This document shows, piece by piece, positions 1 through 12,753 of a stretch of DNA of 64,000 bases. The notes beneath the pieces were generated by a model. It did no database searches, was not told the origin of the DNA, and saw nothing but the letters and a program-made list of their open reading frames with translations. Location: positions 4,030,001-4,094,000 of the forward strand of contig NC_087096.1 in the NCBI RefSeq assembly GCF_963855985.1, written 5' to 3'. The DNA comes from Ostrinia nubilalis (taxonomy: Eukaryota > Arthropoda > Insecta > Lepidoptera > Crambidae). A program made the translations under genes and the position numbers. Position 1 is the first letter of the stretch. Each line of letters begins with the position of its first letter.

Positions 1-834
1 CCAAATTGGAGCGAAAAATAATAGCATTCCAATTTCGAATAGCAAACAAATGCTTGACAAGTGTCAATCAAGAATGTCAGTGGTCATGTTTGGTATGTCG
101 TTTTGATGAATTTCGAGGCGTAGTTTCTTGATATTTTGAAATAATTTTGCACTGGTAGGGGTCCGTTGGGCGAGTCTATTTTGTCGTGGCGCCGGCGTAG
201 TGAAGCAAAGCGACCTCCACTCGAGCGAACGAGCGCGAGGCGACAGAAAGATACCGGCCGGCGTTTCTCTCGGAACGTGGTTCGCGTTGTTATTGTGTGT
301 CGCTGCTAATTAACTGGTAAGTGCATAATTATTTCCTAGTTAATCTATTTTAACTGGTAATTGATCGAAATAAATAATTTTCCTCTTGTTAAAGTGATAA
401 CTCTATCACAAACGCATCCCAATAAGACCTGTCAAATTTAATTACGTGAACAAGTTTGATGAAAAATGTGGGTAGATCATAATTATGAATTTCGCAAGCG
501 TGTGAACTGAGCAAATTAACCGTAACCATTTGTGTGTATAAAAGTGTCATTTCACCAAGTGTCCAAGAACATTAACGATGGGTCCGGTCAGTGCATTGAT
601 CTGCATTTGGGATGATGTGAAAATCTAAACTTTAGTTAGTGTGTACCTATCTGTTAGTTAGTTGCGCATCTTTAAATAAATCCCTATCCCGAGCAGACTC
701 CTTCTGTCTGGTCGCCGGGTGTTCAATGTGTGGTGCGGCGAGAATCTCGCCGTTATCAAGCCGCGGCGCGCGGTATCAGCGCCGGGGGGTGCGTAGGCTG
801 CGGGGGGTACGCGCAGGCTCCCTGTAGCGGAATA
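1..834 (+). other. Upstream region of the actin gene with a possible distal first exon
   Basis: No protein gene is seen. A GC-rich stretch (about 170-300) is followed by a good splice donor (CTG|GTAAGT-like, GT at 317-318), which could end a distal untranslated first exon spliced to the acceptor at 1618-1619. A TATA-like TATAAAAG lies at 537-544. Vertebrate and insect actin genes often use untranslated first exons, so a second promoter is possible, but this is inference from splice signals only. Confidence 0.35.
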
Positions 835-844
835 CCATATATGG
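835..844 (+). promoter_or_regulatory. CArG box (serum response element core) of the actin promoter
   Basis: CCATATATGG is a perfect CC(A/T)6GG palindrome about 80 bp upstream of a TATA box. CArG boxes bind SRF and drive actin genes in animals, so its placement before an inverted CCAAT and a TATA box argues for function. Confidence 0.8.
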
Positions 845-867
845 CCACGAATCCCCAACTTGTGTCT

Positions 868-873
868 GATTGG
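868..873 (-). promoter_or_regulatory. Inverted CCAAT box
   Basis: GATTGG is the reverse complement of CCAATC. It lies between the CArG box and the TATA box, the same order of elements as in vertebrate beta-actin promoters. Confidence 0.55.
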
Positions 874-920
874 TCGACAGCCGCCGCTGCGGGGAAGGGG
901 CGCCCCGATAATCAGCCTCA

Positions 921-930
921 TTTATATACT
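921..930 (+). promoter_or_regulatory. TATA box of the actin gene
   Basis: TTTATATACT lies downstream of the CArG and CCAAT boxes. A start site about 30 bp later (near 950-960) would give a short untranslated first exon ending at a good donor (AA|GTAAGT, GT at 1053-1054). Confidence 0.6.
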
Positions 931-1052
931 CCGCTTGCCTCGCTCGCCGACATTCCACGAAGTGAACTCGAGTTGAGGTGTTGTGCAGCGCTACCGAGGC
1001 TGTGCAATAGCAGATTATTTATTTATTTATAATAGGAATATTTAAATTAAAA

Positions 1053-1619
1053 GTAAGTTGATAACTGGATTCCATCGTGCAATTCTGTAGCGTGATAAGA
1101 TTGTGATAGTGCTGTGCGGAATTAGTGCAATAATTTGTGTGTGCGCGGTCAGTGACATTTTATCGGGTCGCACGACTCCGGGAGTCGGGAATCGCCGGTT
1201 GCGGTAGGGCGTGGCCGTGAATTAGTTTCAACCCTCAATTCTAATTAACTCAATTTGTTTCCAAATTACAAACAGTTCTTTCAAATTTCAAATAAGATTC
1301 GAATTGGAAAGTAAATTTTTGAATGAGAAATTAGTTGCATCGAATCTCGGTCAGTAAGAGCAGACTCGGTGAAATGTTGTTTCGCCGGTGGTGCCATACT
1401 CCACGTCCACGCATTGCCGCTTCGCGCTAAGCAAGCCTTATTTGGTGTCCAGGCGACTGTCGCCCACTTCAGCACTTGTGACATGGCTATTCGCGTAGGC
1501 ATTCTACCTACGACCACTTTTAATAATTACTCAAACAACCCCATTAGGAAATTTGTCCTCTTTGATATTTTATAATTGATACTACGATGTTAACTTACAA
1601 TCTTTGTTTTTCTTTACAG
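1053..1619 (+). other. Probable 5'UTR intron of the actin gene
   Basis: A GTAAGT donor at 1053 and a pyrimidine-rich acceptor ending TTTACAG at 1619 bracket an AT-rich stretch. The acceptor lies 11 bases before the actin ATG. The intron carries a second CArG box. Confidence 0.6.
1436..1445 (+). promoter_or_regulatory. Second CArG box, inside the 5'UTR intron
   Basis: CCTTATTTGG matches CC(A/T)6GG exactly. Vertebrate beta-actin genes also have a CArG element in intron 1 that adds to promoter strength, so a parallel role is plausible. Confidence 0.6.
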
Positions 1620-1624
1620 ACTAA

Positions 1625-2889
<1,265 letters not shown>

Positions 2890-2994
2890 GCGCGCTGGCT
2901 CACTCCGCAGCTGCGGCCCGGCCGGGCCCGCGGCCGGCTGCACACTCAGGCTTGTAATCTCAGTTAATTTAATTGTACGTAAGATATTATTGTA

Positions 2995-3000
2995 ATTAAA
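2995..3000 (+). terminator. Candidate poly(A) signal of actin
   Basis: ATTAAA about 105 bp after the stop codon, the commonest variant hexamer. No canonical AATAAA was noticed between the stop and the AT-rich tract near 3150-3190, so the site is tentative. Confidence 0.35.
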
Positions 3001-3590
3001 TCGTAATAGTGACGGCAGGACGGAGCGCGGCGCCGCGGGCGCGCCTCGACCGCCGGCCTCGGTACTGCACTCGCCAAAGGATCTTTTTGTAATCTCATGA
3101 ATGATGATTGTATGTGCTGAAACGGATAAGACTACTTTCTTACTAGGTCATTTATAAATTATAAAAAATATGAAAATACAAAAAAAAAATCCGAAAAATT
3201 AATCTGTTTTTCCTTTGATCCACTGCCCCATTTCACACACGACTGACGAGTAACACCAAAAAATAACACGATAGGTCACATGTAAACATGCATACAACAC
3301 TTGTATTTATCAACACAAAATTAAAAATAACTTACACAAGAACTTAAGATTTCTAAATCTAGGTACACACTGAAGGCTGTAAATAATTAAACCTATAATG
3401 CCTATCATCATACACCATAAACATCAAAGGGTGTACACACAAAACTACCAGAACTATCTTGAAACATAAATGAGATCCTGCAATGGACGTAATTATAGTT
3501 GGGACTCGAGAACGACATCATCAAAATTGGTTCAGCCATGTCTGTTGAATTTGAAAAAGAAAGATGCTTTGAATAATTAACTATGTAGGT
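3001..3590. other. Spacer after actin
   Basis: The first part, to about 3190, may be the rest of the actin 3'UTR. The remainder shows no gene, no clear repeat and no long open frame. It ends at the 8-bp target duplication of the hAT-like element. Confidence 0.5.
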
Positions 3591-4670
3591 TAGTGTTCCC
3601 GAGGCCTATAGGCTTTTAGGCTTTTTTTTAAGGCTAGCCTATGAATTAGGGGCTACAGCGGGAAAAAAGCCTAAAAAGTCTTTTAGGCCTTTAGGCTAGG
3701 CCTTTTTCATAGCCTTTTATTTGTCCACCCGATTACTATAGGCTTTTAGCCTTTTTGTAGGCTAGGCGCATATTTAAAAGGCTTGAAAGGCTAAAAAGCC
3801 TATAAAGGTTTTTAGTCCTTTAGGCTAGGTCTATTTTATTTATTTTTAACCGACTTCAAAAAAGGAAGAGGTTATATTCGACTGTATGTATTTTTTTTCT
3901 ATGTAACGTCACCGATTACTCCGTCAATTTTGTGAACCAATTTTCAAAATTATTTTTTTGTTCGATAGGGTACACTTCTGAGGTGGTCCCATTGTTACCA
4001 AGTCAGGATCTGATGATGGGATCCTAGGGAAATCGAGGGCAACCCTCAAATTTTATAGGAACGTATTTATCGTTTTTCAAACTTTTTAAGTTATTCAAGT
4101 ATTCGCTCCTGGAATTAATCATGATCTCATAATTATTGATGAGCTGATGATAGAAGGTAAAACTACTTAATGCTTAGGAGTTGGAGGATAATTATTTAAA
4201 TATTATAGGCACAAATAGACCAATAGTTGTATTCTTTCATGTTTTTAAGGTGGGCTGACGGTTTAAGGTCTTTTTAGGTTGCCGATATGGTAACCTGTAT
4301 TTTGTAGGGAATATTATTTTACACTAGACATGAAGGATATGGTCTCAATGTACTGCCTACCTTCGGTGGTAACATCAAGGTAATAATTAGTTAACTAAAA
4401 AGCAAGAAATAAGTTAAATTTTAATAAAAAAAATATATCAAAAAAGAAATTATATATTTTGCATAACGTTTTTATTTAATTAGAAAATAAATGCAATACA
4501 AAAATACTTTGTTTCATTCATACGAAGCCATAGCCTGAATAATGGCTATAGCCTTATAATAAGCCTACTACTCGAAAAAGACTTTAGTCAGAAATAAAGC
4601 CTAAAAGGCTATTTTAGGCCTACAGGTTTTTTTAAAACCTATAGGCTTTTTATAATGAGTAGCCTTTTAA

Positions 4671-6345
4671 CCCTTATTCAAATGCGAGCTGGTATGCATT
4701 TTTTTTACAAAGTTGAAGTGGATTTTGGGTAATTGTGGGTCACTTATTTCATATTTTTGATCAAAATTTATTAAAAAATAGGGGAAGGGGTAGTTTTTTC
4801 GGTGGTAAATAATTTACCATTATCCATTCATGACTACAAATTATTCAATGTTGGTGGTAAAATAGTTACCATTGTCCGTTTTGGTTTATTTTTGGTTCTT
4901 GACTAGTGACTTCCTCCTGGTTCTACCTATATTTTATTAAATATTTTGGGAATGAAATAATATTGTTTTTATAAAAATAATATTTATTAATATTGGTCAT
5001 TATGCTTACAATTATTATGCTTACCTTGAGTCTGAAACTAACAATAAATTCACTAATTACGTAATGTCAAAACGTTACGTAAACAGTTATCAAAATAACT
5101 TAAAATTTCTCCAAATATTTATTTAGTTTTATTTGTGCACATACAAAAAACAACAGTTATTTTTATATATCATCAAACTTTTTTCAAGACGGGATCGGAC
5201 AGTGGTAAACTATTTACCACTTCTTTAAATGTCTAAACTATATGAATAAATCAATTGCAGACGCTGCCTATAAGTGGGACTATACAATAAATGTTATAGT
5301 TTAGGATTTTGAATCGAAAAAACACATCAGAATTTTCGTTGAACAAAGTTTCAAAAATACCAAAAACGCGCGCTAAAAACTTGAAATTTTTCACACCAAA
5401 ACCGTTTGGTTGACTTTGACATTACCTGACAGTGACAAATGACGTTGAAAAGTTGTAAGATGGCATAGATAAGTAAAAAAATTTATTTAAAAATATAAAT
5501 AAGTGACCACGATATCTTTAAGTATTACCATATCGAAAATTAGGATCCTTTTTTAAAAGTAAACGAAGTGGTAATATATCTATAGCCTGACCAGGAACAT
5601 AAAAACCCTGGCATAGAGGCGCTTCAATTGCATTTGATAGTGCAACACTGAGTACAGTCGTACCTGTGTTAAATTAATAGGCTAACTTTATGTATCAGGA
5701 TTCAGGATTACGGGCTAATTTGATATTTTCATGAATTAACGAAAAAATATTATTATAGGTAACCTGGTTTAAATAAATTAAATGAAAACATCAATCGAGA
5801 TAGTAGGATTTATTTTATTATTCATCAATAATCAAATTCAGAACTTGAATATTCAACTGCAATGTTTGCTCATGAACGCTTCAAACTCGGTACTTCTTTC
5901 CCAATTCCATAAAATTCAACACTTAGAAAGTGACAAAAAATTTTAAAATAGGTAGTTGAAACAAACCACAACTAATTTTCATAGTGGACTGTACTATGCG
6001 ATAAACATGTCAGTCAATTTGACAACCTTTGTCGGAAACATTATTCAATGAAAATATTGTCCGAACCCTTAGTATTTCTCTTCGACAAATACTTTAACAC
6101 ATTGTAAACCATTTTTCTTTCACGACTATAAAAAGATTTTAGCAATTTAATTCACAAAATCAATTGCGCACATTTAAAATAAAGTTTGTTTACACTTTGA
6201 CAGCAATAGACTGACATGCAAGGTGACATGACAATGAAGTTTTCAGTTACTGTTGCCATTAAAAGAAATTAGTACCATTAGTTTTCCGCAACATGGCGAG
6301 GGTTTTTATGTTCCTGGTCAGGCTATACCTTTATTTGAATAAGGG
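4671..6345. mobile_element. piggyBac-like MITE nested in the hAT element (TTAA target)
   Basis: Inverted ends CCCTTATTCAAAT and ATTTGAATAAGGG are flanked on both sides by TTAA (4667-4670 and 6346-6349), the strict target of piggyBac transposases. Removing 4671-6349 joins two AAAAGCC/GGCTTTT-rich pieces of the hAT arm, which supports the nesting. About 750 bp of its length is a further inserted MITE. No transposase frame was seen. Confidence 0.7.
5581..6327. mobile_element. TA-flanked MITE, family A, copy 1
   Basis: Long inverted ends TATAGCCTGACCAGGAACAT and its complement enclose 747 bp. The outer TA dinucleotides fit a Tc1/mariner-type target duplication. It lies in reverse orientation to copy 2 at 6931-8465 and is nested in the piggyBac-like element. 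It has no coding capacity. Confidence 0.75.
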
Positions 6346-6441
6346 TTAAAAGCCTAGTAGTCTATCATGGCCAAAAAAAGAACTAAATAGGCTTAATTTT
6401 AGGCCTAAAAGCCTATAGGCCCCGGGAACACTAATGTAGGT

Positions 6442-6930
6442 ACCATGATTGTAAAGGCGCAAGAGGTCAGATAAAAAATAAAATCAAAATAGGCGGTCTT
6501 ATCGCTAGGGAGCGATATAAGCCTTGATCATGGGACAACAGGCAGGGAGTGCACAGGGGGTTTAGTAACAACTGTAACGGGGAGTGCTAGCTCTCAAAAA
6601 GGTGTTTTAGGTGTGCTGCCAACTAGCGGTTTATTGGACTTCTGTTTCTGGGTAAGATAGGATACTGGGTACTGGGCTAAGTTGGAAAAGTTGAACTCAT
6701 TGAGAAAGTTCCAATCATGCGAACAGAGCACAGTATGTTTCCTGACATAGTGTACGGTGCTTGAAAAGGTGCGTTTTTGTATACTCATTGTAGGTACGCT
6801 GTTTTGGATGAAATGTTAAAAGAATGTGCAGGTGGTGCAGGTCACATTAATTAATTTGACGACTAGCGCCATCTAGTGCAAAATGCCTAAGAGTGAGAAC
6901 ATTAATCAATAACGCACTAATGTATCTTTG
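6442..6930. other. Spacer between two transposon blocks
   Basis: Unique-looking AT-rich sequence with no gene or repeat that I can recognise; the open frames present are short and resemble no family. Confidence 0.45.
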
Positions 6931-7569
6931 TATAGCCTGACCAGGAACATAAAAACCCTCGCCATGTTGCGGAAAACTAATGGTACTAATTTCTTTTAAT
7001 GGCAACAGTAACTGAAAACTTCATTGACATGTCACCTTGCATGTCAGTCTATTGTTGTCAAAGTGTAAACAAACTTTATTTTAAATGTTTGCAATTGATT
7101 TTGTGAATTAAATTGCTAAAATATTTTTATAGTCGTGAAAGAAAAGTGGTTCACAATGTGTTAATGTATTTGTCGAAGAGAAATACTAACGGTTCGGACA
7201 ATATTTTCATTGAATAATGTTTCCGACAAAGGTTGTCAAATTGACTGACATGTTTATCGTATAGTACAGTCCACTATGAAAATTAGCTGTAGTCTGTTTC
7301 AACTACCTATTTTAAAGTTTTTTTTTACTTTCTAAGTTTTGAATTTTATGGAATTGGGAAAGAAGTACCGAGTTTGAAGCGTTCATGAGCAGACATTGCA
7401 GTTGAATATTCAAGTTCTGAATTTGATTATTGATGAATAATAAAATAAATACTACTAGCTCGATTGATGGTTTCATTTAATTTATTTAAACCAGGTTACC
7501 TTTAATAATATTTTTTTGGTAATTTATGAAAATATCAAATTAGCCCGTAATCCTTAATCCTGATACATA

Positions 7570-8361
7570 AAGGACATCATCCATTTTGGTCCAAAATCAA
7601 AAGTGCCGGCCAAAAAATAAAAGTGCTGTATTCTGATAGAATACGTCCGCCTTAGCATTTATTACTATGGCACCAAAGCTGTAGCACCACTGTGCATCGT
7701 AGTATTTGAGTTCTAAAAATATATGAAACGACTGACTTTGATCTCAAATACTACGACGTACAGTGGTGCTACAGCTTTGGTGTCATAGTAACAAATGCTA
7801 AGGCGGACGTATTCTGTCAGAATACAGCACAATTTTTTTTTAATGGCCGACGTTTTTGATTTCGAACAAAAAATGTATGAATAGTCGATGAATTTTAAAT
7901 CTCAAATACTCGACGCACAGTGGTGCTACAGCTTTGGTGCCATAGTAACAAATGCTAAGGCGGACGTATTCTGTCAGAAGACAGCACTTTTTTTTATTGG
8001 CCGACACTTTTGATTTTGAACAAAAAATGTATGAATCGTCGATGAATTTTAGATCTCAAATACTCGACGCATAGTGGTGCTACAGCTTTGGTGCCATAGT
8101 AACAAATGCTAAGGCGGACGTATTCTGTCAGAATACAGCACTTTTTTTTTATTGGCCGACACTTTTGATTTTGAACAAAAAATGTATGAATAGTCGATGA
8201 CTTTTAGATCTCAAATACTCGACGCACAGTGGAGCTACGGCTTTGGTGCCATAGTAACAAATGCTAAGGCAGACGTATTCTGTCAGAATACAGCACTTTT
8301 TTTTGTTGGCCGGCACTTTTGATTTTGGACCAAAAATATATGAAACGTGGATGATGTCCTT
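7570..8361. mobile_element. Second TA-flanked MITE inserted in family A copy 2
   Basis: Ends AAGGACATCATCCA and TGGATGATGTCCTT are inverted and flanked by TA at 7568-7569 and 8362-8363. The subterminal parts (GGTCCAAAATCAAAAGTGCC and its complement) extend the inverted repeat. The inside is a tandem array with a period near 155 bp. There is no transposase frame. The uninterrupted sibling element shows TA-ACTT-TA at the same point (about 5686-5693). Confidence 0.75.
7690..8335. repeat. About four tandem units of roughly 155 bp inside the MITE
   Basis: The landmark AACAAATGCTA ends at 7800, 7957, 8111 and 8266, giving spacings of 157, 154 and 155. Each unit holds CAGTGGTGCTACAGCTTTGG and GCGGACGTATTCTGTCAGAA. 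The same words occur inverted near 7640-7710, so the first unit is also one arm of a hairpin. Confidence 0.8.
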
Positions 8362-8465
8362 TAGCCTATTAATTTAACACATGTACGACTGTACTCAGTG
8401 TTGCACTATCAAATGCAATTGAGGCGCCTCTATGCCAGGGTTTTTATGTTCCTGGTCAGGCTATA

Positions 8466-9011
8466 AAAACGTAATCGTATAGGTAGGTATTTATTAAATC
8501 AAATATTTTTTCTTATAATGTTTGATAAACAATATCAAGTTTTTTTCTGATTTTAAACACGTGACAAAAGGCAAATAGTGTGCATTACAAAAGTAATGCC
8601 ACTTCTTTTTTTTTGCTTTAAACCGTCCAAATTAAAAGTCGTTGTATATGCGTCCCTTTGGAAGTCCGAAGCACTAAAATGGGGATGCCTATATCACTTT
8701 CGGTTTTAGCCGTATAATTTTAGTGACAGATCTGACAGCAAGCCAAGCATTTGCAACTCGATTCAGTTGTAGTAAATGGTGTATTTGGGTGTATTAGTTA
8801 TCAACTAAAAGTAAGACGATTGAACATTCTGTTATTGTTATACAAAATTATGCCTTATTACTCTAGCTGTTTTGTCGCCATCTAGAGTATCCTAATTTTC
8901 GATACGCCACCCTATCAATTAAATAATTAACATCTACTGTTCATCTACTTTGATGTCAACCTTGTTAAATTATCATGATAACTTTTACATTAATACCAAC
9001 TTTGATTATAG
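8466..9011. other. Upstream region of the zeste/BESS gene
   Basis: AT-rich spacer that should contain the promoter and 5'UTR of the next gene. No TATA box or other motif stands out and no repeat is recognised. Confidence 0.35.
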
Positions 9012-10482
9012 ATGGCCCCGCATAGAAAAGTATCTTTGTATCAAATGGAAATACTGGCGAAGTTCGCTGAAACAAATAAACATGTTGCGTTGGGTCGCGC
9101 TACTTTTTCAACACCACTGTGCCAACAGGATGCAAGATTAGCTTGGGAAACAGTATCTAAAAAGCTTAACGCAGCTGGGACGAAGAAAACGCCTGAACAG
9201 TGGCGTAGGGTGAGATATTTTTGAAGCAGTTTACATTCGCTACATGAAAACTTCAATTTCAAGTCAAACAGCTTTCGCTATGCTTTTACTTTAGTTTACA
9301 CATAAAACAACTAATTAATAAATTGCTCAGAAACTATTATAAATTCTGTTAATGTTTTTCCAGTACTGGGTAGAATATAAAGCCAAGCTCAAAACTAAGG
9401 CAGCAGACCAAAGACGAGGAACCCCTTTAAGCAGGAGATTATTGCCTTTAACTGATTTAGAGCAGCGATTCCTAGAAATAATTGGTTATGTGTCTACTGA
9501 AACTGAAGAACGCGATGCAGACTTTACAAAAGTAAGTTTATTGAAAAACCATTTTATAAGAAATTATACCATAAGTTAACATATTTTTATTAAGCAGCGG
9601 TGTTATAATTTAGAAAAAAATATTGTTAATATTTTATTTAGATAAATATAAGTATAAAATATTCAATTTGTTAAGAGAATATTGGTAACGTTGAGATAAT
9701 GTAAGAAATAACTTTCAGACGCAAACAAATACTGCTGGAGCTTCGAGAGTTAAATCCCAGCGTCCTTCACTAGAGGTGGAATGGCTGGACTATGAAACTG
9801 GATCTGACGAGGAATTGGTGGAGGATGAGGAGGATAGATCTCAGTCGGAAGAGCCTCAGGAGTCTGGACCTGATGAGATACACCTGATTTCAGATGAAGA
9901 AGATGAAATGGCAACAGGTTAATAATATATCCTTCGTTAAGAAATTCTAAAATTTAAGTTCGGATGATTTGAATATGGTAATTAAAATTAATTATTAACT
10001 TTAATATTTCAGGTCCTTTTAAAGAAAGATGGAAGAACTTATTAAAAAATGACACCGACGATAGCTCTTGTACAAACCGAAAATTGAGTAAGAGGATCAA
10101 AATGGAAGATTTTGAGTCGGATCAAAGTTATAAGCGCTCCAGAAGAATATCAGAGACAGATCTTATACAAAATAATAGTGTTAATACTTCGACTGAACAT
10201 GATAATAAAAAACCACATTTCCACAAGAAAAATAAGTCTGATGTTCAAGACCCAGATTTATTATTTTTTCATAGTATACTGCCAGAAATGAAGGAGATGA
10301 CTCCTGAACAAAAACGACAGTTTAAGATGGGAGTCTGGTCTTTAGCAAATCAAATTTTAGAGGGAAATACGTTGAACTTCCCTTTTGGACATAATTCTGA
10401 ATTCAGTCAGGATCATCAAAATACAAGCAAATATCAAAGTTCTACGACGAAAGTCACAACTAAAGATGAAATTGATTATTGA
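9012..10482 (+). CDS. Zeste-type Myb/SANT-like DNA-binding protein with BESS motif, four exons
   Basis: Exons 9012-9209, 9364-9531, 9719-9917 and 10013-10482 have GT-AG ends and matching phases (0, 0, 1) and give 344 aa. Residues about 5-85 match the Myb/SANT-like domain of the zeste family: an early LYQMEILAKF helix, then TPEQWRRYWVEYKAKLKTKA across the first splice, with the conserved tryptophans. Residues about 140-190 are very acidic. Residues about 268-304 (DPDLLFFHSILPEMKEM then TPEQKRQFKMGVWSLANQIL) fit the BESS motif, a protein-interaction module of insect transcription factors that is more often paired with MADF domains. Probably a nuclear DNA-binding regulator; targets are unknown. 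A related reading would be a domesticated transposon-linked zeste-like gene, common in Lepidoptera. The start was chosen because it opens the domain directly. Confidence 0.82.
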
Positions 10483-10529
10483 ATAATGACGAAAATAATC
10501 ATGGTAGTAGTTTATAATAGGTAATATAA

Positions 10530-10535
10530 AATAAA
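10530..10535 (+). terminator. Poly(A) signal of the zeste/BESS gene
   Basis: AATAAA 48 bases after the stop codon, in an AT-rich stretch. Confidence 0.6.
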
Positions 10536-12753
10536 ACTATTTATAATCTTTAGTAAACATTTTATTTATCATTATATTTCCCACAGTTAAAAGCAGACAA
10601 ATGAAAGTTAGTTAAAAAAATCTGTGCATAATAAATAACAAAGATTTTAAAAAGTTCTGTTAGTAAATTCATGAAAAAGGAACCACAATTTTTTAATAAA
10701 ATATTATTACAGAACAGTCATTGTGAATGTGAATTTACAATAAAACAGTACACATTAATTACCGTGTTTTTAGTTTCACATTTATATTAAAACATACAAA
10801 TTCTTCTTGCTAAAAGTTCCATAAATATTCGACAAAAACAATAAATAGATACGAAGAATATTATATTTGGTAAATAAATTGCATTACGCCACCCGGAGCA
10901 AGTATTACTATGCAATTTAAGTAGCTAACTCATGAGTTCACTGGGTTATTATAAAAATGAGTTGTTTTATTAATATTTTTCAAACCAAAAAAGGCCGAAC
11001 CATCAATAGATCCTAATTTTTAATTAAATATTTATAGAAGTTTGATATCAGATTCATCAATACTGATTAGTGGAAACAAGGTTGAATATTGGGTCGGGCG
11101 ACATCCAAAATATAAAATTTCGCTTGTTACAAAGTGCTATAAAGTGTTATAAGTGTGCTTTCAGAAAGTGTTAGTGGTAACTTCTAAAAGTAATGAATAT
11201 CGTGTAATATCAACGACTACCTATCTTAACTTAATTTCAATTCCGAGGATCTAATAAAACAGACAAATATTTTAGTTTTTTCCGGCGCAGCACCTTTTGA
11301 ATACGGTCAGAGGAACAGTTAAGACGAGATTCTACCGAAATGCATCAGTAAGAACACTAAAGCATCCACTTGTGAACAATTTTCCGTGTTTGCGATATTG
11401 TACAACATTGCAAGATATATTGTTACCTCACTTTTTGCATACACTACTGATATTATGGGTACCCGTGCTGTGTGTATGTACAGATGCAATTTAAAAATAT
11501 TACATCATGATAAAGTTAATGCATTACAAGTCATTTCTCAAGTACTTAGCCGTAACTTTTGATTTTACATTATTCGTCTGTGGAACTGTATGACTCAGGA
11601 CAAAACTTGTTGCCTGGTTCTTTGAAACCAAATATTAGGATATATTAGAACCAATATAGAATAGGATTCGGAATGAGTTTTTGTACAATAAGCCGAAGGT
11701 TACAAACTAAATAAGACTAAACTAATAAGATCCTCAAACGTTAATAGACGTTGGGTTTTTACTACATACTAAGTTAGTTCTTTGAGACACGAAACTTACA
11801 ACTGAAAACACTTATTTACGTTGGCATAAAATTTATTAACCTCTAACTGGACTAGCTCCTTCATTAAACCTAGTTCAAATTAATCATAGTCTAACATGGA
11901 TCTAGCTGAAATTACACACGACCTAATTAAAATAACGCGAAAGGAACTTAATACTAATTTAGGCTGTTTCTTTATCATAATTTTGATTATTGTCTCATAT
12001 AACTTTCTAGAAATAACTAAACTGTGTACATAAACTTTGTAAAGAAACATAGCTGCCTTATATGATTTAAAGTCACAAATAAGTTACTATGTCCTTACTT
12101 ACAAACATAAATAATAAATACGAATCAGCTGAAAATATTTATAAAACATTATTTAGTTTTTGATCCATGTAGGTATACATTAATATTATAAGTCTTATAA
12201 TATAACTTAAAATAGATTATAAAACTATGTATAAATATCGGTAAAAGAAATTCAGAATAACTAAGCGTATAGAAACGGTCTTTGTGCGGTCATATAAGAG
12301 ATTTTAAACACATAAAATTCGCTGGAACCATAAGCACATAATGATAAGTCAGTACTTAACAAACAGATTTTGTACTTTGGACTTTATTACTAAAGATATA
12401 CCGGTTACTGATGTAAGGCCACTCTGTTAAACCTAGAATGACAACTATTCAAGTCAGTAACTACATAATTGAACACACGTTGGACGTTTTCCGAGATTGA
12501 TAACGCGCACTGCACTATGTTCAATACACGTATTCGATTGTATCGTCACCACTTTTGATATTTTACACATCACTCATATAAACAGTTTTAGGTCCTTTCA
12601 TTAGACATCAATTCGCCTGGCAAATTTTGTTTCTCACAAATCTAAATTACTCAAAAATTTTAAATCTAAAGATCAACGATCAACACGATAGAACCGTATC
12701 AAAAGTGGTGATTGCATCACATTAAAAATAATTCCCTAATGTCCAATTGTTGG
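10536..12753. other. AT-rich spacer between convergent genes
   Basis: No coding potential or repeat is recognised in about 2.2 kb. Part of it is probably the 3'UTR of the SUN gene, which ends at 12754 on the - strand; a - strand AATAAA (TTTATT at 12383-12388) is one possible poly(A) signal. Confidence 0.4.

Larger units (their letters stand above)
3591..6433. mobile_element. hAT-like non-autonomous element with 8-bp target duplication
   Basis: The ends are inverted: TAGTGTTCCCGAGGCCTATA on the left and the complement of TAGTGTTCCCGGGGCCTATA on the right. They are flanked by the direct 8-mer ATGTAGGT at 3583-3590 and 6434-6441. An 8-bp duplication and ends beginning TAGTG are typical of the hAT superfamily. 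The two arms (3591-3840; 4530-4670 and 6350-6433) are packed with AGGCTTTT/AAAAGCCT subterminal repeats, the kind of site hAT transposases bind. No transposase frame was found. A stretch from about 3848, starting with ACCGACTTC, is another dispersed lepidopteran repeat inside it. A piggyBac-like element and a TA-flanked MITE are nested within. Confidence 0.8.
6931..8465. mobile_element. TA-flanked MITE, family A, copy 2 (inverted, interrupted)
   Basis: It has the same inverted ends as copy 1 and matches its reverse complement along nearly the whole length, apart from a 792-bp insertion at 7570-8361. Copies 1 and 2 lie about 600 bp apart in opposite orientation, so the locus could form a very large hairpin or invert by recombination. 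Confidence 0.75.

Noticed and set aside
1369..1575. 68-residue frame upstream of actin on the + strand
   Set aside because: Lies in the probable 5'UTR intron and overlaps the second CArG box; no similarity to a known protein.
3591..8465. CRISPR-like or integron-like array suggested by the repeats
   Set aside because: Eukaryotic context; repeats are explained by transposon ends and subterminal motifs, and spacers are not regular.
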